Source of the DNA: Enterobacterales bacterium
GTDB taxonomy: Bacteria; Pseudomonadota; Gammaproteobacteria; Enterobacterales; Enterobacteriaceae
NCBI GenBank assembly: GCA_015655145.1
Contig: JAATFO010000039.1
Location: forward strand, 1 to 44,575
Length of the DNA stretch: 44,575 bases
Direction of reading: 5' to 3'
Made by a program: the position numbers and the translations under genes. Positions 8,410-18,379 of the stretch are shown here, one piece after another. Each line of letters begins with the position of its first letter. Position 1 is the first letter of the stretch. The notes under the pieces were generated by a model. The model was not told the origin of the DNA, did no database searches, and was given only the letters and a program-made list of their open reading frames with translations.

Positions 8410-8817
8410 TTAGTTACCGAGACCCCGTTCTGCGTGTTTATTTTCAATCAATTCAATTTTATAACCATCAGGATCTTCCACAAAAGCGATGATGGTGGTG
8501 CCACCTTTGACCGGGCCCGCTTCGCGCGTCACCTTTCCGCCGTCATTGCGGATTCGGTTGCAGGTTGCTGCGACATCATCAACGCCCAGCGCGATATGAC
8601 CATAAGCGTTACCGAGATCATATTTATCGACGCCCCAGTTGTAAGTCAGTTCGATAACAGCGCCGGTGCTTTCATCGGTATAGCCGACAAAGGCCAGGTT
8701 ATAATGATACTCGGTATTTTCGCTTTCACGCAGCAGGCGCATGCCCAGTACCCGTGTATAGAAATCAATCGACTGTTGCAGGTTACCAACGCGCAGCATG
8801 GTGTGAAGTAAGCGCAT
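8410..8817 (-). CDS. gloA: Glyoxalase I (lactoylglutathione lyase)
   Basis: 135 residues, the same length as E. coli GloA and collinear from [20 protein letters not shown] to ERGLGN. It isomerises the methylglyoxal-glutathione hemithioacetal to S-lactoylglutathione. Two betaalphabetabetabeta (VOC) modules form the site. The Ni2+ ligands of the E. coli enzyme are conserved: His5 in LLHTML, Glu56 in AVIELTYNW, His74 in YGHIALGV and Glu122 in [15 protein letters not shown] precedes the start. The position next to nemRA fits the E. coli nemRA-gloA electrophile-response cluster. Confidence 0.97.
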   Translation of the reverse strand: MRLLHTMLRVGNLQQSIDFYTRVLGMRLLRESENTEYHYNLAFVGYTDESTGAVIELTYNWGVDKYDLGNAYGHIALGVDDVAATCNRIRNDGGKVTREAGPVKGGTTIIAFVEDPDGYKIELIENKHAERGLGN

Positions 8818-9003
8818 GAAATCCTCCTTAAATGAACGTCATTATGTGATGACAAAAACAGACTCAGTATATACCTAATAGTTATCGGGTTGCAGGACGC
8901 CGGCCAGATAACAGAGACAACAGCGCGGCAGGCTGAAAAATAGCCCGCTACCGTACCACTTCCGCACAGTAGCTGGCGCGCGGGTCGTCAATGATGAAAA
9001 CCA

Positions 9004-10104
9004 TCACGATAAGGTAGGGTAGTCGGTATAACCTTCAGCAGCACCGCCGTAGAATAACGCTGGATTGGGTTCGTTAAGCGGGGCTTTATGCCGCAGACGT
9101 TCAACGAGATCAGGGTTGGCAATATAGTCACGGCCAAATGCCACCGCATCAATCAGGCCTTGCTCGATTAACGCCTCCGCTTTTTCTGCGGTATAGCCGC
9201 CAGCCGCCACAATCACACCTGGATAACTGGCCCGGATTGCCCGCCGGAATGCGTCGTTGTACGGTTTCCCGCCGGCCCAGTCAGGTTCGGAGATATGTAA
9301 ATAAGCCAGGTGACGTTTTGCCAGTTCACCAATGTAATAGAGTGCCGCGGTTTCCTGATCTTCACCATTATCCAGCCCATTAAATGGCCCCATGGGTGAA
9401 ATGCGAATGCCGATGCGATCAGCCTGCCAGCCATCAATGGCCGCGTCGACCACGTCCAGGGCAAAACGCGTACGGTTCTCAATGCTGCCGCCATATTCGT
9501 CAGTGCGCTGATTAGAGGCTGGCGACAGGAATTGATGAATTAAATAGCCGTGCGCGGAGTGTAATTCGAGTAGGTCGAAATCGGCCGTGCGCGCATTGGT
9601 TGCCGCCTGACGGAAGTCCTGAATTATCTGGATAATCTCGGATTTTTCCAGCGCGCGCGGTGTGGATGTTTGTTCGCGAATTATCTGGCCCTGAGCATCG
9701 CGCAGTGAGGTTCGGGTGTCAGCCGCGATGGCCGAAGGCGCGACAGGTGCTTGTTGTCCGGGCTGCAAGCTGCTATGGGAAATACGTCCGGTGTGCCACA
9801 ACTGAACCGAACTGTGTCCCCCTTTCTGGTGAATACCCGCATTGATGGCTTTCCAGGCGGCAATTTGCGGCGCGGTATGTAAACCTGGTGCGCCAGCATA
9901 GCCTTTTGCCTGGAAGGAAATTTGTGTCGCTTCAGTAATGATCAAACCCGCACTGGCACGTTGTTGATAATATTCTCCCATTAATGGCGTGGGGATATCA
10001 CCCGGTTCAATGCTGCGCAGACGAGTTAATGGCGCCATAAAAATACGATTTGGCACCGTAATAGCGCCTGTTTTCAGTGGGGTAAACAGTTTTGTTAATT
10101 CCAT
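9004..10104 (-). CDS. nemA: NemA, N-ethylmaleimide reductase (old yellow enzyme)
   Basis: 366 residues (E. coli 365). FMN-dependent TIM barrel that reduces the double bond of maleimides and other enones and the nitro groups of explosives, using NADPH. Visible blocks are the N-terminal [36 protein letters not shown] with active-site His and Arg, [17 protein letters not shown] with the substrate-binding His and downstream Tyr, [14 protein letters not shown], and the FMN phosphate-binding [19 protein letters not shown] near the C-terminus. AGGAG lies before ATG. It is cotranscribed after nemR (41 bp). Confidence 0.96.
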   Translation of the reverse strand: MELTKLFTPLKTGAITVPNRIFMAPLTRLRSIEPGDIPTPLMGEYYQQRASAGLIITEATQISFQAKGYAGAPGLHTAPQIAAWKAINAGIHQKGGHSSVQLWHTGRISHSSLQPGQQAPVAPSAIAADTRTSLRDAQGQIIREQTSTPRALEKSEIIQIIQDFRQAATNARTADFDLLELHSAHGYLIHQFLSPASNQRTDEYGGSIENRTRFALDVVDAAIDGWQADRIGIRISPMGPFNGLDNGEDQETAALYYIGELAKRHLAYLHISEPDWAGGKPYNDAFRRAIRASYPGVIVAAGGYTAEKAEALIEQGLIDAVAFGRDYIANPDLVERLRHKAPLNEPNPALFYGGAAEGYTDYPTLS

Positions 10105-10118
10105 GTAAACTCCTGTAT

Positions 10119-10130
10119 TAGACTGGTCGA
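10119..10130. promoter_or_regulatory. Candidate operator-like palindrome in the nemR-nemA gap
   Basis: TAGACTGGTCGA is an imperfect palindrome (TnGACnnGTCnA) between nemR and nemA. TetR-family regulators bind such sites, and NemR is the obvious candidate. In E. coli the NemR box lies upstream of nemR, and no similar sequence was found there in this window. Confidence 0.3.
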
Positions 10131-10145
10131 TTAGTAAATGCTTTT

Positions 10146-10745
10146 TTAAAAAGTAGCCGGTGACAACATACGGCTAATTTCACTCAGGGCAGTGCGCAAT
10201 GGACCACTGTTTCGGCAGATCTTGCTTTGCAGACAGGCTCCCATCCACAGCATGTAGAGAATTTCCGCCGCCGCTGACGATGGGCGGTTGAGGATGACAG
10301 TGCCGTCGTCCACTGCGCGTTGCAAAACCGCGCTTAATACCCGAATAATGGTGGTCGATCCTTTTTCCAGCGCCATGCGCATTTCTTCCGAGAGGTCACA
10401 CACTTCAGCCGACAGTTTTACCACCAGACAACCATCAATACGGCCATCTTCACGGAAGGTCTGCTCGGAACGGGCGTAATAATCCAGCAGTCGCTGGCGG
10501 GGTATTTTCACCTCTGCCGCAAAGTAAGCACAAAGATCACGATGAAAATGCGTGAAGTAACGTTCCAGCATAGCCACACCAAACGCTTCTTTTGAACGAA
10601 AATAATGATAAAACGAGCCCTTCGGTACACCCGCGACACTGAGCAATTCGCTCAGTCCCATGCCGGTAAAACCGCGTTGCAGGCACAATTGCTCACCAGT
10701 TGCCAGCAAGTGTTCACTGGTGTCATGTCGGGTCGTTTTAGTCAT
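10146..10745 (-). CDS. nemR: NemR, TetR-family electrophile/HOCl-sensing repressor
   Basis: 199 residues, as in E. coli. The N-terminal TetR helix-turn-helix lies at about residues 10-55 ([20 protein letters not shown] then [12 protein letters not shown]). The C-terminal ligand domain contains [19 protein letters not shown]; the first Cys is Cys106, the redox-sensing residue shown in E. coli to react with hypochlorite and electrophiles and release DNA. It represses nemRA and gloA. The upstream 170 bp (10746-10915) has no obvious NemR box. sodC, ydhF and ydhL, which lie upstream in E. coli, are absent. Confidence 0.95.
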   Translation of the reverse strand: MTKTTRHDTSEHLLATGEQLCLQRGFTGMGLSELLSVAGVPKGSFYHYFRSKEAFGVAMLERYFTHFHRDLCAYFAAEVKIPRQRLLDYYARSEQTFREDGRIDGCLVVKLSAEVCDLSEEMRMALEKGSTTIIRVLSAVLQRAVDDGTVILNRPSSAAAEILYMLWMGACLQSKICRNSGPLRTALSEISRMLSPATF

Positions 10746-10915
10746 AACGCTTAGCGTAATAGAGCCGCCATGTTAAGGCAATCTCTGGTTGTGGGTGAGG
10801 CACTTACTGATCATCGTGGTTGTGGGTCAGCGGTATTTTAGCAAAGGCCGCTCACAAAGGCGGCAATACCCTGCCGCATCATGGCACCCGTATTTTTCCC
10901 GGTTGTGGTGTTGGT

Positions 10916-11560
10916 TCAGTAACCCGCAGTGAATTGTGCACGGATATGGTGCGGAGACTCGATTTCATTGAGAATAACCACGGCGAGATCGGCAACACTG
11001 ATGGTTGCTGGTTTGTCTCCGGACATTAATAATTGTGTACCGCCAAGACGAAATTGTCCGGTACGTTCGCCAGGCACCAGCAAGGCCGGCGGAGAAAGGT
11101 AGGTCCAGTCGAGTTGAGTCTCTTCACGCTGAAGCTGATTACGCAGGGCCCGGGCGCCCAACGCACCGGGTTTAATCTTTTCCGGAAAGGTGTCGGTATC
11201 GACCAGTTCAATGCCGGGCGCCACCAGCAAACTGCCAGCACCGCCAACAACCAGTAAACGCATTACCTGACTTTGTTTTACTGCCGCGAGAATTTGTGCG
11301 CTGCCACGGGTAAATTTTTCGAATAGATCGGTTTCTGACCAGCCCGGATTATACGCGCTGATCACCGCAGCCTGCCCCTGCAACACTCCGCTTAACCAGG
11401 TAACATCATGAATATCTCCCGTGGCACGCGTCAGGTTTACATCCTGAGGCAGGTTTTTGCCTGTACGGGAAATCGCCGTCACTGTGTGGCCACGCGCCAG
11501 CGCTTCTTTTACTGCCGCCAGGCCGACAAATCCTGTTGCACCAATCACTGCAATGTTCAT
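10916..11560 (-). CDS. NAD(P)-binding Rossmann-fold protein (atypical SDR / NmrA-like)
   Basis: 214 residues. The N-terminal dinucleotide motif is IAVIGATGFVG (GxxGxxG), and VVGGAGSLLV and YLSPPALLVPGERTG blocks are typical of the atypical short-chain dehydrogenase subgroup that includes YwnB and biliverdin reductase B-like proteins. It lacks the classical YxxxK catalytic pair in a recognisable position, so it may be a flavin or quinone reductase or a redox sensor rather than an alcohol dehydrogenase. It is divergent from a LysR regulator across an 88-bp region with a long inverted repeat. A divergent regulator-target pair is the natural reading. The substrate is unknown. Confidence 0.8.
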   Translation of the reverse strand: MNIAVIGATGFVGLAAVKEALARGHTVTAISRTGKNLPQDVNLTRATGDIHDVTWLSGVLQGQAAVISAYNPGWSETDLFEKFTRGSAQILAAVKQSQVMRLLVVGGAGSLLVAPGIELVDTDTFPEKIKPGALGARALRNQLQREETQLDWTYLSPPALLVPGERTGQFRLGGTQLLMSGDKPATISVADLAVVILNEIESPHHIRAQFTAGY

Positions 11561-11582
11561 TTTCAGGCTCTTTTTTCAATGT

Positions 11583-11638
11583 TGAATATGCCAATGAACT
11601 TTACGGGTTAACGCAGGCCCCGATAAGTGGCATATTCA
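11583..11638. promoter_or_regulatory. Long inverted repeat in the SDR/LysR divergent promoter
   Basis: TGAATATGCCA (11583-11593) and TGGCATATTCA (11628-11638) are perfect 11-bp inverted copies, centre-to-centre 45 bp (about four helical turns), filling the 88-bp gap between the divergent SDR-like gene and the lysR-type gene. This is the geometry expected for a regulator with two separated half-sites. The LysR-type protein next door is the probable ligand; this is inference. Confidence 0.6.
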
Positions 11639-11648
11639 GACTTTTAGA

Positions 11649-12596
11649 ATGAAGCAAAACTTAATAATGATGGAAAAACTCAATCGTATGGCCATTTTTG
11701 CAATGGTTGTCACCGAGGGTTCACTGACCGCGGCAGGGCGTCGCTTAGGCATGTCCGCTTCGGCGGTAAGCCAGCATTTGCGGTCGCTGGAACGTGATGT
11801 TGGCGTGCCGTTGCTGCACCGTTCAACCCGTAAATTGACATTAACGGATGCGGGCGCTGCCTTTTTCCCAGGTTGCGAAGCCATGCTAAACAGTGCCCGG
11901 GATGCAGAACGGCAACTGGCTGAGCGGCGTGATACCCTAACCGGGGAATTACGGATATCAAGCGCTGTTGGTATTGGCAGTCAGCCGCTGTGTGCGGCGT
12001 TGACCCCGCTATTACAACAAAATCCCGGATTACAGCTACGCATCATCGCCACCGACGATATCCTTGATATGATTGAACATCGCATTGATATCACCTTGCG
12101 TGTTAATCGCCAGTTAAGTGATGCGCAGATTATTGCGCACTCACTGGTAACGTGGCCGATGGTTATCTGTGCGGCACCACGTTATCTCGCACAGCATGGC
12201 GAGCCTAAAACACCGGAGGCGCTGTTACAACACCGCTGGATTGCGGCGATGACCAAAAGCACCCATACAGGGCGCCAGCTTGAACTGCATCATGCTCATC
12301 AGCCTGCGGTGAAATTGCAGATTGCGCAAGGTCAAGTCATCAGCGACAACATGCATGTTATTCGGACCTTCACGCTGGCCGGGTTGGGCATTTCATTACA
12401 ACCGTTGTTTGAAATTCAGGATAAATTACGCAGCGGCGAACTTATTCTGTTACTGCCCGAATGGCGCCCTCCGGCGCTTAACCTGACGGCACTGACACTG
12501 GAGCGCGTCTTGCCGGAGAAGAGTCGCCGCGCATTGCAGGCATTACGTGATCATTTCCGCGCTATATATGCGCCTGGTCTTGCAGAGCAAGGTTAA
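11649..12596 (+). CDS. LysR-family transcriptional regulator
   Basis: 315 residues. The winged helix-turn-helix is at the N-terminus (MEKLNRMAIFAMVVTEGSLT, then GRRLGMSASAVSQHLRSLE and LLHRSTRKLTLTDAG), followed by the linker helix and a two-lobed periplasmic-binding-like effector domain (GELRISSAVGIGSQPL, DIDITLRV, VISDNMHVIRTFTLAGLGIS). It has the crp-subfamily arrangement seen in regulators of adjacent oxidoreductases. No strong ribosome-binding site precedes ATG 11649; ATGs at 11667 or 11670 begin MMEKLNRM or MEKLNRM, the usual family start. The effector is not predictable. It converges on ydhK. Confidence 0.85.
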   Translation: MKQNLIMMEKLNRMAIFAMVVTEGSLTAAGRRLGMSASAVSQHLRSLERDVGVPLLHRSTRKLTLTDAGAAFFPGCEAMLNSARDAERQLAERRDTLTGELRISSAVGIGSQPLCAALTPLLQQNPGLQLRIIATDDILDMIEHRIDITLRVNRQLSDAQIIAHSLVTWPMVICAAPRYLAQHGEPKTPEALLQHRWIAAMTKSTHTGRQLELHHAHQPAVKLQIAQGQVISDNMHVIRTFTLAGLGISLQPLFEIQDKLRSGELILLLPEWRPPALNLTALTLERVLPEKSRRALQALRDHFRAIYAPGLAEQG

Positions 12597-12675
12597 TCTG
12601 TCTTCAATAAAACTCAGGCGCTTTCGCCATCCCATAAGGCGCAACCCTCATTGTTATGATATCAATTGCCGGCGT

Positions 12676-14697
12676 TCATTGTTGACCCGCCAGCGCGCCT
12701 TCTGGCAGTGCCTGTTTGAGCTGTGACAACGAACAAAACAAACGCCAGAGGATCCCCGCCAGTTGAGTGGCATCGTCAGTGTGCCGGGCGAGCAATTCCG
12801 CGATCATCGTATTTAATGCGTCGAGGGTTCCGCTCAGTGAGTCATGATGCACCCCGCGTTCACTGATTATACATTGCAACCCACGCAGACTGGCATCACG
12901 TATTGCTGCCAGATCAGAGGACGCGGCTTTCCAGTCACGTAATTGCCAGGCGATATGGGAACAGTTGAGCAACACTACGCCCCAGCGGAGCAACCAGACG
13001 CGCGCCTGCTCATTCTGGCTGGTATTGAGCTGGCTGATACGATGATAAATTTGCGATTCAAAGCGGCTTTCGCTCAGGCGCGGATGACGTCCCAGTTGAT
13101 CGAGAAACTCACGTCGCAGAGCACGAATATGACGACGACTTTTGCGGATATCAGAACTGGGGCGCAGGATCTGAAAGGCAATCCACGCCAGCAGTACACC
13201 GCATACTCTGGCAAGGTTGCCATTGATAAACGACTGATAGTCGTACGTGGGTGGGTTGGTAACTGCCAGAAAAGATCCCATAAAAACAATGAACTGACCC
13301 CACATCCCGGCCAGATTTTTCTGTTGAAGTTTACACAGTTGTAAGGTAACCAGCAGAGGCAACAGAAAAAGAATAAATTGCCAGAGCATACTGATTTGTA
13401 CCATCAGGCCGAATTTAACCACGAAGCTAAATACAGAAAGCAATAATAACGTCTTAAGTAGCAGGGTAATGCTGCCAGTGGGTGACGGGGCGGCAGAATA
13501 AAGTACACAGGCGATAGCAGTCAGTGTCAGCGCCGTGCCGCCGACGTCCCATTGGGTGTTAATCCAGAATGTACAGCCGAGGATGATCACCGTAAAGGTA
13601 CGCAAGGCGCTCCAACTGGCTTCTGCACTGTCTGTATAGCGAGCCAGCGCCGGAACGGCAGGGGGATAGAAACGGGTTTCGGCATCAGCGTTTTCGAACT
13701 GTCGCAGCCAGCGGCTGACATTCAGGTACACCCAGCAGAAATAACGCAGGCGATGCCAGAATGCGTAATGCCGATAATCGCCATCCTTCCCCGGCGCCGC
13801 ACGTTGCAAAATCTGTGCGAGCTGATATTTATCGCAATTGCGCTGTGACAGCATAATAAGCGCTTGATGCAATACGCTAAACAGTTCCTCTGGCGGATCT
13901 TGCCAGTTGAGCAGCATTCGGCGCAGGCTGGAAATGACACTGGTCAAACGCAACTGTTGGTGAAGAACATAATTGAGTACATTGTTTTGTCGACGAAAAC
14001 GATAATGACTCCAGAACGCCTGAATGCGTAACAGATTCATGGTTAAAATCTGGCTGATCACCGTTTCATGCGCGGTTCGAACATTCGCCGTGGTTTCCTG
14101 TTGCAATAGCAACCCGGCATGTTCAAGAAGCCGGTTGTGCATGTCGTTCAGCGACTTAATTAAGGTATTTCCGTCGGAAGTACTTGGCAGGATCATCATC
14201 ATGAACCCACCACATAGAATGCCGGAGATGACTTCACAAACACGCGCCTGAGTAATGTCCCAAAGGCTGTTAATCTCATTGACGTTAACACTACTGAACG
14301 CAATAATCGCCGCTGTGTAACCCGCCAGCGAGAAGGCGTAAGCGACATTGTTTTGATAATGATTGGCAATCCAGGTACACAGTGCCAGCCAGGCGGCGAT
14401 AGCGAAGCTAAATAACCAGGGCTCATTCAGGGTATGACCGGCTATCAATAAAGCCGCCGCTGCGCCCAATAAACTGCCGGCAATACGCCCCAGGCTTTTA
14501 CTGATGACGCCGCCGACTGTCGGGAAACTGACCACGGCGGCGGACGTCATCGCCCAATAGGGTTCGTCCAGATCCAGCCCATAGGCAATACTGAGCGCCA
14601 GACACATAGCGATACCGTTACGGAGCGCATAACGCCATTGACCGCTCGTTGCTTTCATCCATGGCAACTGTCGCCATACCAGCCAGTTGAATGTCAT
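12676..14697 (-). CDS. ydhK: YdhK, FUSC-family inner-membrane efflux subunit (AaeB-like)
   Basis: 673 residues (E. coli YdhK 670). Two membrane blocks of about six helices (residues about 25-170 and 365-500) each precede a cytosolic helical domain, the FUSC/aromatic-acid exporter layout. Recognisable sequence includes [20 protein letters not shown] and [18 protein letters not shown]. It is expected to pump small aromatic or amphipathic compounds together with the membrane-fusion protein YdhJ and the small protein YdhI. Translation starts 7 bp after ydhJ. In E. coli the ydhIJK operon is divergent from slyA and SlyA-controlled, as the layout suggests here. The substrate is unknown. Confidence 0.92.
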   Translation of the reverse strand: MTFNWLVWRQLPWMKATSGQWRYALRNGIAMCLALSIAYGLDLDEPYWAMTSAAVVSFPTVGGVISKSLGRIAGSLLGAAAALLIAGHTLNEPWLFSFAIAAWLALCTWIANHYQNNVAYAFSLAGYTAAIIAFSSVNVNEINSLWDITQARVCEVISGILCGGFMMMILPSTSDGNTLIKSLNDMHNRLLEHAGLLLQQETTANVRTAHETVISQILTMNLLRIQAFWSHYRFRRQNNVLNYVLHQQLRLTSVISSLRRMLLNWQDPPEELFSVLHQALIMLSQRNCDKYQLAQILQRAAPGKDGDYRHYAFWHRLRYFCWVYLNVSRWLRQFENADAETRFYPPAVPALARYTDSAEASWSALRTFTVIILGCTFWINTQWDVGGTALTLTAIACVLYSAAPSPTGSITLLLKTLLLLSVFSFVVKFGLMVQISMLWQFILFLLPLLVTLQLCKLQQKNLAGMWGQFIVFMGSFLAVTNPPTYDYQSFINGNLARVCGVLLAWIAFQILRPSSDIRKSRRHIRALRREFLDQLGRHPRLSESRFESQIYHRISQLNTSQNEQARVWLLRWGVVLLNCSHIAWQLRDWKAASSDLAAIRDASLRGLQCIISERGVHHDSLSGTLDALNTMIAELLARHTDDATQLAGILWRLFCSLSQLKQALPEGALAGQQ

Positions 14698-14704
14698 TGT
14701 CGCC

Positions 14705-15562
14705 TCATGGCTGAATTGAGATGGTACAGGTTGTTCCTGCTACCAGCGCCTCGTCAGGCGTGATGTCAGATAAGGCGATGCGCACAGGCACACGCTGGGC
14801 TAACCGTACCCACGGAACATTGGGTTTAATCTCTGGCACCAGACGATTGTCGCTCTCTATACTCTGATCATAAATAGCGCGCCCAATGCTTTCCACCGTA
14901 CCGTTAATATGACGACCATTGCTGTACAGCACGATTTCAGCACGATCGCCGATATGAATATGCCGCAACTTGGTCTCTTCAAAATAACCGATACTATAAA
15001 ATGAATGACTATCGACGAGGGAAAAAAGCGGGGAACCGCGGGTTGCATAATTTCCGGGACGGAGAGTGAGATTACTGATCCAACCATCAACCGGCGCATA
15101 GACGTTGGTTTGCTTCAGGTTCCATTGTGCCTGCTCCAGATCCGCAAGCGCGATATTGGCGGTGGCAACCGCCGCATTCGCATTGAAATTTGCGGCATCC
15201 AGATCTTCGGCCGAAATGACATTCCGCGGCAGGCTGCCACGCCGGCGGGCTTCATGTTGTGCTTTCGATTGTTCGGCCAGTGCTTTGGCTTGTTGCGCTT
15301 GCGCATTGAGCAAGGCGATATGATAAGGCTCAGCATCAAGGGTAAATAATAATGTCCCTTGCTTCACAAACTGGTTGTCCCTGACCCACAATTGCGCGAT
15401 ACGCCCGGAGACCTGCGGGGTGATATTCACCAGTTCTGCCCGAATTTTACCGTCACGTGTCCAGGGGGACTGCATGTAGTAGTTCCACATCCACCAACCC
15501 GCGACAAGCGCCAGGGCGAAAACAATGACGGTCGAAAAATATTTTAAGGTATTTAGTTTCAT
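14705..15562 (-). CDS. ydhJ: YdhJ, HlyD-family membrane fusion protein
   Basis: 285 residues from ATG 15562, with AGGTGAT upstream; a GTG at 15577 would overlap the ydhI stop. One N-terminal membrane anchor ([19 protein letters not shown]) is followed by the biotinyl-lipoyl-like first half ([20 protein letters not shown]), a short alpha-hairpin coiled coil rich in Ala/Gln (about residues 80-130), the second lipoyl half ([20 protein letters not shown]) and a beta-barrel domain. It bridges an inner-membrane pump, here YdhK, to an outer-membrane channel. It is the second gene of ydhIJK. Confidence 0.92.
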   Translation of the reverse strand: MKLNTLKYFSTVIVFALALVAGWWMWNYYMQSPWTRDGKIRAELVNITPQVSGRIAQLWVRDNQFVKQGTLLFTLDAEPYHIALLNAQAQQAKALAEQSKAQHEARRRGSLPRNVISAEDLDAANFNANAAVATANIALADLEQAQWNLKQTNVYAPVDGWISNLTLRPGNYATRGSPLFSLVDSHSFYSIGYFEETKLRHIHIGDRAEIVLYSNGRHINGTVESIGRAIYDQSIESDNRLVPEIKPNVPWVRLAQRVPVRIALSDITPDEALVAGTTCTISIQP

Positions 15563-15566
15563 GGCA

Positions 15567-15803
15567 TCACCTGGCACTCAATACACACAATGATCCTGCG
15601 ACACACAGGACAAACAGAGAAAGGTCCATCAAAGTGGGATGCCAGACTTCACCAGAGTACATCCAGCGTCGTACGATTGCGTGAAGTAACAGCCAGATAA
15701 AGAAACCGAGCAAAACAGCATTGAACAACGGGGGGAGATACAATGATGCGCCAAAAACCAGGTCGGTGAGTGGAGCCGAAGAAGTAAAATGCATTGTTGG
15801 CAC
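15567..15803 (-). CDS. ydhI: YdhI, DUF1656 small membrane protein
   Basis: 78 residues from GTG 15803, which has AAGGA at proper spacing; the in-frame ATG 15794 is too far from it. Two hydrophobic segments are visible (LPPLFNAVLLGFFIWLLLHA and LMDLSLFVLCVAGSLCVLS). DUF1656 proteins accompany HlyD and FUSC subunits in aae/ydhIJK-type exporters; their exact role is unknown. It is the first gene of the operon, divergent from slyA with about 150 bp between them. Confidence 0.88.
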   Translation of the reverse strand: MPTMHFTSSAPLTDLVFGASLYLPPLFNAVLLGFFIWLLLHAIVRRWMYSGEVWHPTLMDLSLFVLCVAGSLCVLSAR

Positions 15804-15814
15804 GTGTAATTATC

Positions 15815-15826
15815 CTTGTTAACAAG
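15815..15826. promoter_or_regulatory. 12-bp palindrome before ydhI, possible SlyA/MarR site
   Basis: CTTGTTAACAAG is a perfect palindrome 12 bp upstream of the ydhI start. It overlaps the position of the ribosome-binding site, where a bound MarR-family protein would block the start of the operon. It is only partly like the SlyA consensus TTAGCAAGCTAA. Confidence 0.35.
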
Positions 15827-15930
15827 CATAGTGCGCTGTTTGAAAAGCCATCCTGTGTGATCGTACGGCGGAACCGCGTTTGTATTTTATACTGTAAACT
15901 CGCAGAATAGTCTAAAATCAGGCTTGATAG

Positions 15931-15942
15931 CTAGCAAGCTAA
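15931..15942. promoter_or_regulatory. SlyA box in the slyA promoter
   Basis: CTAGCAAGCTAA differs from the published SlyA consensus TTAGCAAGCTAA at one position. It lies just upstream of the slyA ribosome-binding site, where binding would repress slyA itself and could affect the divergent ydhIJK operon. SlyA autorepression is established in Salmonella and E. coli. Confidence 0.8.
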
Positions 15943-15958
15943 TTATAAGGAGATGAAA

Positions 15959-16396
15959 TTGGATACGCCACTTGGAACGGATTTGGCACGGTTGGTGCGC
16001 ATCTGGCGCGCGTTAATCGATCACCGATTAAAACCATTAGCATTGACGCAAACCCACTGGGTCACTCTGCATAATATTCACCAACTGCCTCCCGAACAAT
16101 CACAGATCCAGTTGGCAAAAGCGATTGGTATTGAACAGCCATCGTTGGTTCGTACGTTAGACCAGCTTGAGGAAAAAGGGCTGATCATGCGTTGTACCTG
16201 TGTCAATGATCGCCGTGCGAAGCGCATCAAATTAACCAAACGAGCGGAACCAATAATCCATGAAGTGGAAAATGTCATTGATATCACGCGGGATGACATT
16301 TTATCGGGCATTTCGCGGCAAGAGGTGAGTTTGTTGGTGACACTCATCGCCCGGCTGGAAAAAAATATTCTCGAACTGCAAAATAAAAACCCATAA
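15959..16396 (+). CDS. slyA: SlyA, MarR-family transcriptional regulator
   Basis: 145 residues from TTG 15959. AAGGAG (15947-15952) abuts the in-frame ATG at 15953 with no spacing, whereas the TTG codon sits six bases away, the same arrangement known for slyA in enterics; starting at ATG would add Met-Lys. The body is almost identical to E. coli Sly[21 protein letters not shown], the recognition helix around [20 protein letters not shown] and the wing [10 protein letters not shown]. It is a dimeric regulator that counter-silences H-NS targets and represses efflux genes. A SlyA box precedes it and a strong terminator follows. Confidence 0.95.
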   Translation: MDTPLGTDLARLVRIWRALIDHRLKPLALTQTHWVTLHNIHQLPPEQSQIQLAKAIGIEQPSLVRTLDQLEEKGLIMRCTCVNDRRAKRIKLTKRAEPIIHEVENVIDITRDDILSGISRQEVSLLVTLIARLEKNILELQNKNP

Positions 16397-16400
16397 TGGT

Positions 16401-16430
16401 AAAAAACCGATGCAGATGCATCGGTTTTTT
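16401..16430 (+). terminator. Rho-independent terminator of slyA (possibly also slyB)
   Basis: AAAAAACCGATGC, loop AGAT, GCATCGGTTTTTT: a 7-bp GC-containing stem extended by A-T pairs, with a T6 tract. The A6 run on the opposite side lets it also serve slyB, which converges from the right and stops at 16444. Confidence 0.9.
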
Positions 16431-16443
16431 GTGAAAAATGTTA

Positions 16444-16911
16444 TTAGCGGGGCGCTACGGTGACCTGACTGCCGTTTGATGCCAGCATTACACGCTGGCC
16501 AACAGCGTAACGACTGGCGGCTTGTTTTTGCACCACCAGAATAGTGTTACCGTCATCTTTCCGGATTTCCAGTTCCACACCATCCGCTTTATTTATCGCT
16601 CCCTGAACCCCCTGACCGGCGACGCCACCTAACAGCGCTCCGCCTGCAGTCGCCAGGCTGCGACCTGAACCGCCGCCAATGGTATTACCGATGAACCCAC
16701 CCAGCACCGCACCACCAATGGCGCCGATCACGTTATTTTCATCGCCGCCCTGAATTTTAACCGGACGTACAGAGACCAGCGTACCGTAGCTCACATTTTG
16801 AACTTGCTTAGCTTCGCTGACGCTGTAGACATCACCAGAAAGCGCATCGGTGTTAGTACAGCCAGCCAGCGTCATGCCAGCCAGTGTCACGACAAATAAA
16901 CGTTTGATCAT
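16444..16911 (-). CDS. slyB: SlyB outer-membrane lipoprotein
   Basis: 155 residues from ATG 16911, preceded by AAAGGAG; the frame is open further upstream but without similarity. The lipoprotein signal ends in the lipobox LAGC (Cys18, MIKRLFVVTLAGMTLAGC). The glycine-rich, membrane-inserting glycine-zipper region is visible (GAIGGAVLGGFIGNTIGGGS, then GGALLGGVAGQGVQG), followed by a C-terminal beta domain. SlyB is a PhoPQ-induced lipoprotein that stabilises outer-membrane proteins under LPS stress. No clear PhoP box (GTTTA-N5-GTTTA) was found upstream. Confidence 0.95.
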   Translation of the reverse strand: MIKRLFVVTLAGMTLAGCTNTDALSGDVYSVSEAKQVQNVSYGTLVSVRPVKIQGGDENNVIGAIGGAVLGGFIGNTIGGGSGRSLATAGGALLGGVAGQGVQGAINKADGVELEIRKDDGNTILVVQKQAASRYAVGQRVMLASNGSQVTVAPR

Positions 16912-17198
16912 TGTAAAACTCCTTTCATGACATTTTTGCTGCGAGAAGGTTGCAGCGATTGATAACCTTATTATATGGCACAAGCGCAGGCAGTTCCTTC
17001 ATTATATTGAATAAACCATGCGACCGAAACATAGACCACAAGGACTTAAAGAAAATTCAATTGTGCCGGGATAAAAAATTTCATTGTGTAACAATATTCA
17101 TCAATTAAAAAACAACAATTAATCATAGAATTACCTCGCTATTTTTGCCAGGCTGGCAGCAACAGCCATATTTTCACAGAAGGGTACCGCTCCATATG

Positions 17199-18314
17199 AT
17201 GAAATCGGGACGTTATATTGGCGTCATGTCAGGAACCAGTCTTGATGGTGTTGATGTAGTTTTAGCGGCCATTGATGAAAATCGGGTAGTGCAACAAGCC
17301 CGTTATGAGCATCCGATACCTCAGTCACTACGTCAGGCTATTTTATCCCTGTGCCAGGGGCAGTCATTAACCCTGTCGCAACTGGGGCAACTTGATACCC
17401 GACTCGGGAAACTGTTCGCCGAAGCGGTGTTAGCCATGCTAAAGCTGTACGGGGTGAATGGCGCAGAAATTACCGCCATTGGATGCCATGGACAAACGGT
17501 GTGGCATGAACCGTATGGTGATGCGCCTAATACGTTACAAATTGGTGATAACAATCAAATAGCCGCTGCCACCGGCATTACGGTTGTGGGTGACTTTCGT
17601 CGGCGTGATATGGCTCTGGGTGGGCAGGGGGCTCCGCTGGTTCCGGCTTTCCACCAGGCGGTATTAATGCATCCCACGGAACGACGCATGGTGCTAAACA
17701 TCGGCGGCATCGCCAACCTCTCTTTATTATTTCCGGGTCAACCGGTACGCGGTTATGATACCGGCCCGGGGAACCTGTTAATGGATGCCTGGATCGGACA
17801 TCAGCGTGCGTTGCCTTATGATAAAGACGCGGAATGGGCGCGTAGCGGGCAGGTCATTATGCCGTTGTTACAAAACATGTTGGCCGATCCGTGGTTTGCC
17901 TTGCCGGCGCCGAAAAGTACCGGACGTGAATATTTCAACCTCCGTTGGATAGAACAACAACGGCGCCAGTTTCCGGGTATTGCCCCGCAAGATATTCAGG
18001 CTACCCTGGCGGAATTGACCGCCCGAACCATTAGCGAGCAAGTCTTACTGAATGGGGGCTGTGAACGTTTACTGGTTTGCGGCGGTGGCGGTCATAACCC
18101 TTTGTTACTGGCTCGCCTTGCGGCTTTGCTCACGAAAACCATGGTTGGTACGACCGATGACGTCGGGATTAACGGCGATGATATGGAAGCGCTGGCATTC
18201 GCCTGGCTGGCATGGCGAACGCTTTCCGGGCTTCCGGGCAATTTGCCATCGGTAACCGGAGCGCGAAGTGAAACTGTCCTCGGCGCCATATTTCCGGCTA
18301 ATCACAATAAATAG
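17199..18314 (+). CDS. anmK: Anhydro-N-acetylmuramic acid kinase
   Basis: 371 residues from ATG 17199 ([20 protein letters not shown]); an adjacent ATG at 17196 is nearer AGAAGGG and may be used, and the in-frame upstream codons are not conserved. The enzyme hydrolyses and phosphorylates 1,6-anhydroMurNAc to MurNAc-6-phosphate in peptidoglycan recycling. ASKHA-fold motifs: the N-terminal phosphate loop [10 protein letters not shown], catalytic Asp in VGDFRRRD, sugar-site [21 protein letters not shown], and the adenosine-binding [11 protein letters not shown]. It matches E. coli AnmK (369) throughout. mliC follows in the same direction. Confidence 0.96.
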   Translation: MKSGRYIGVMSGTSLDGVDVVLAAIDENRVVQQARYEHPIPQSLRQAILSLCQGQSLTLSQLGQLDTRLGKLFAEAVLAMLKLYGVNGAEITAIGCHGQTVWHEPYGDAPNTLQIGDNNQIAAATGITVVGDFRRRDMALGGQGAPLVPAFHQAVLMHPTERRMVLNIGGIANLSLLFPGQPVRGYDTGPGNLLMDAWIGHQRALPYDKDAEWARSGQVIMPLLQNMLADPWFALPAPKSTGREYFNLRWIEQQRRQFPGIAPQDIQATLAELTARTISEQVLLNGGCERLLVCGGGGHNPLLLARLAALLTKTMVGTTDDVGINGDDMEALAFAWLAWRTLSGLPGNLPSVTGARSETVLGAIFPANHNK

Positions 18315-18379
18315 CCGCAGTCAGACGGATACCGCATGGCCTATACTGTGAGGTTCCCGGATAAATAAGGAGATAAACA

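Noticed and set aside
10746..10915. NemR operator upstream of nemR
   Set aside because: No TAGAC-type palindrome was found there; the only candidate lies in the nemR-nemA gap.
16912..17050. PhoP box upstream of slyB
   Set aside because: One half (GGTTTATTCAA) fits, but the second GTTTA half-site at the required spacing is missing.
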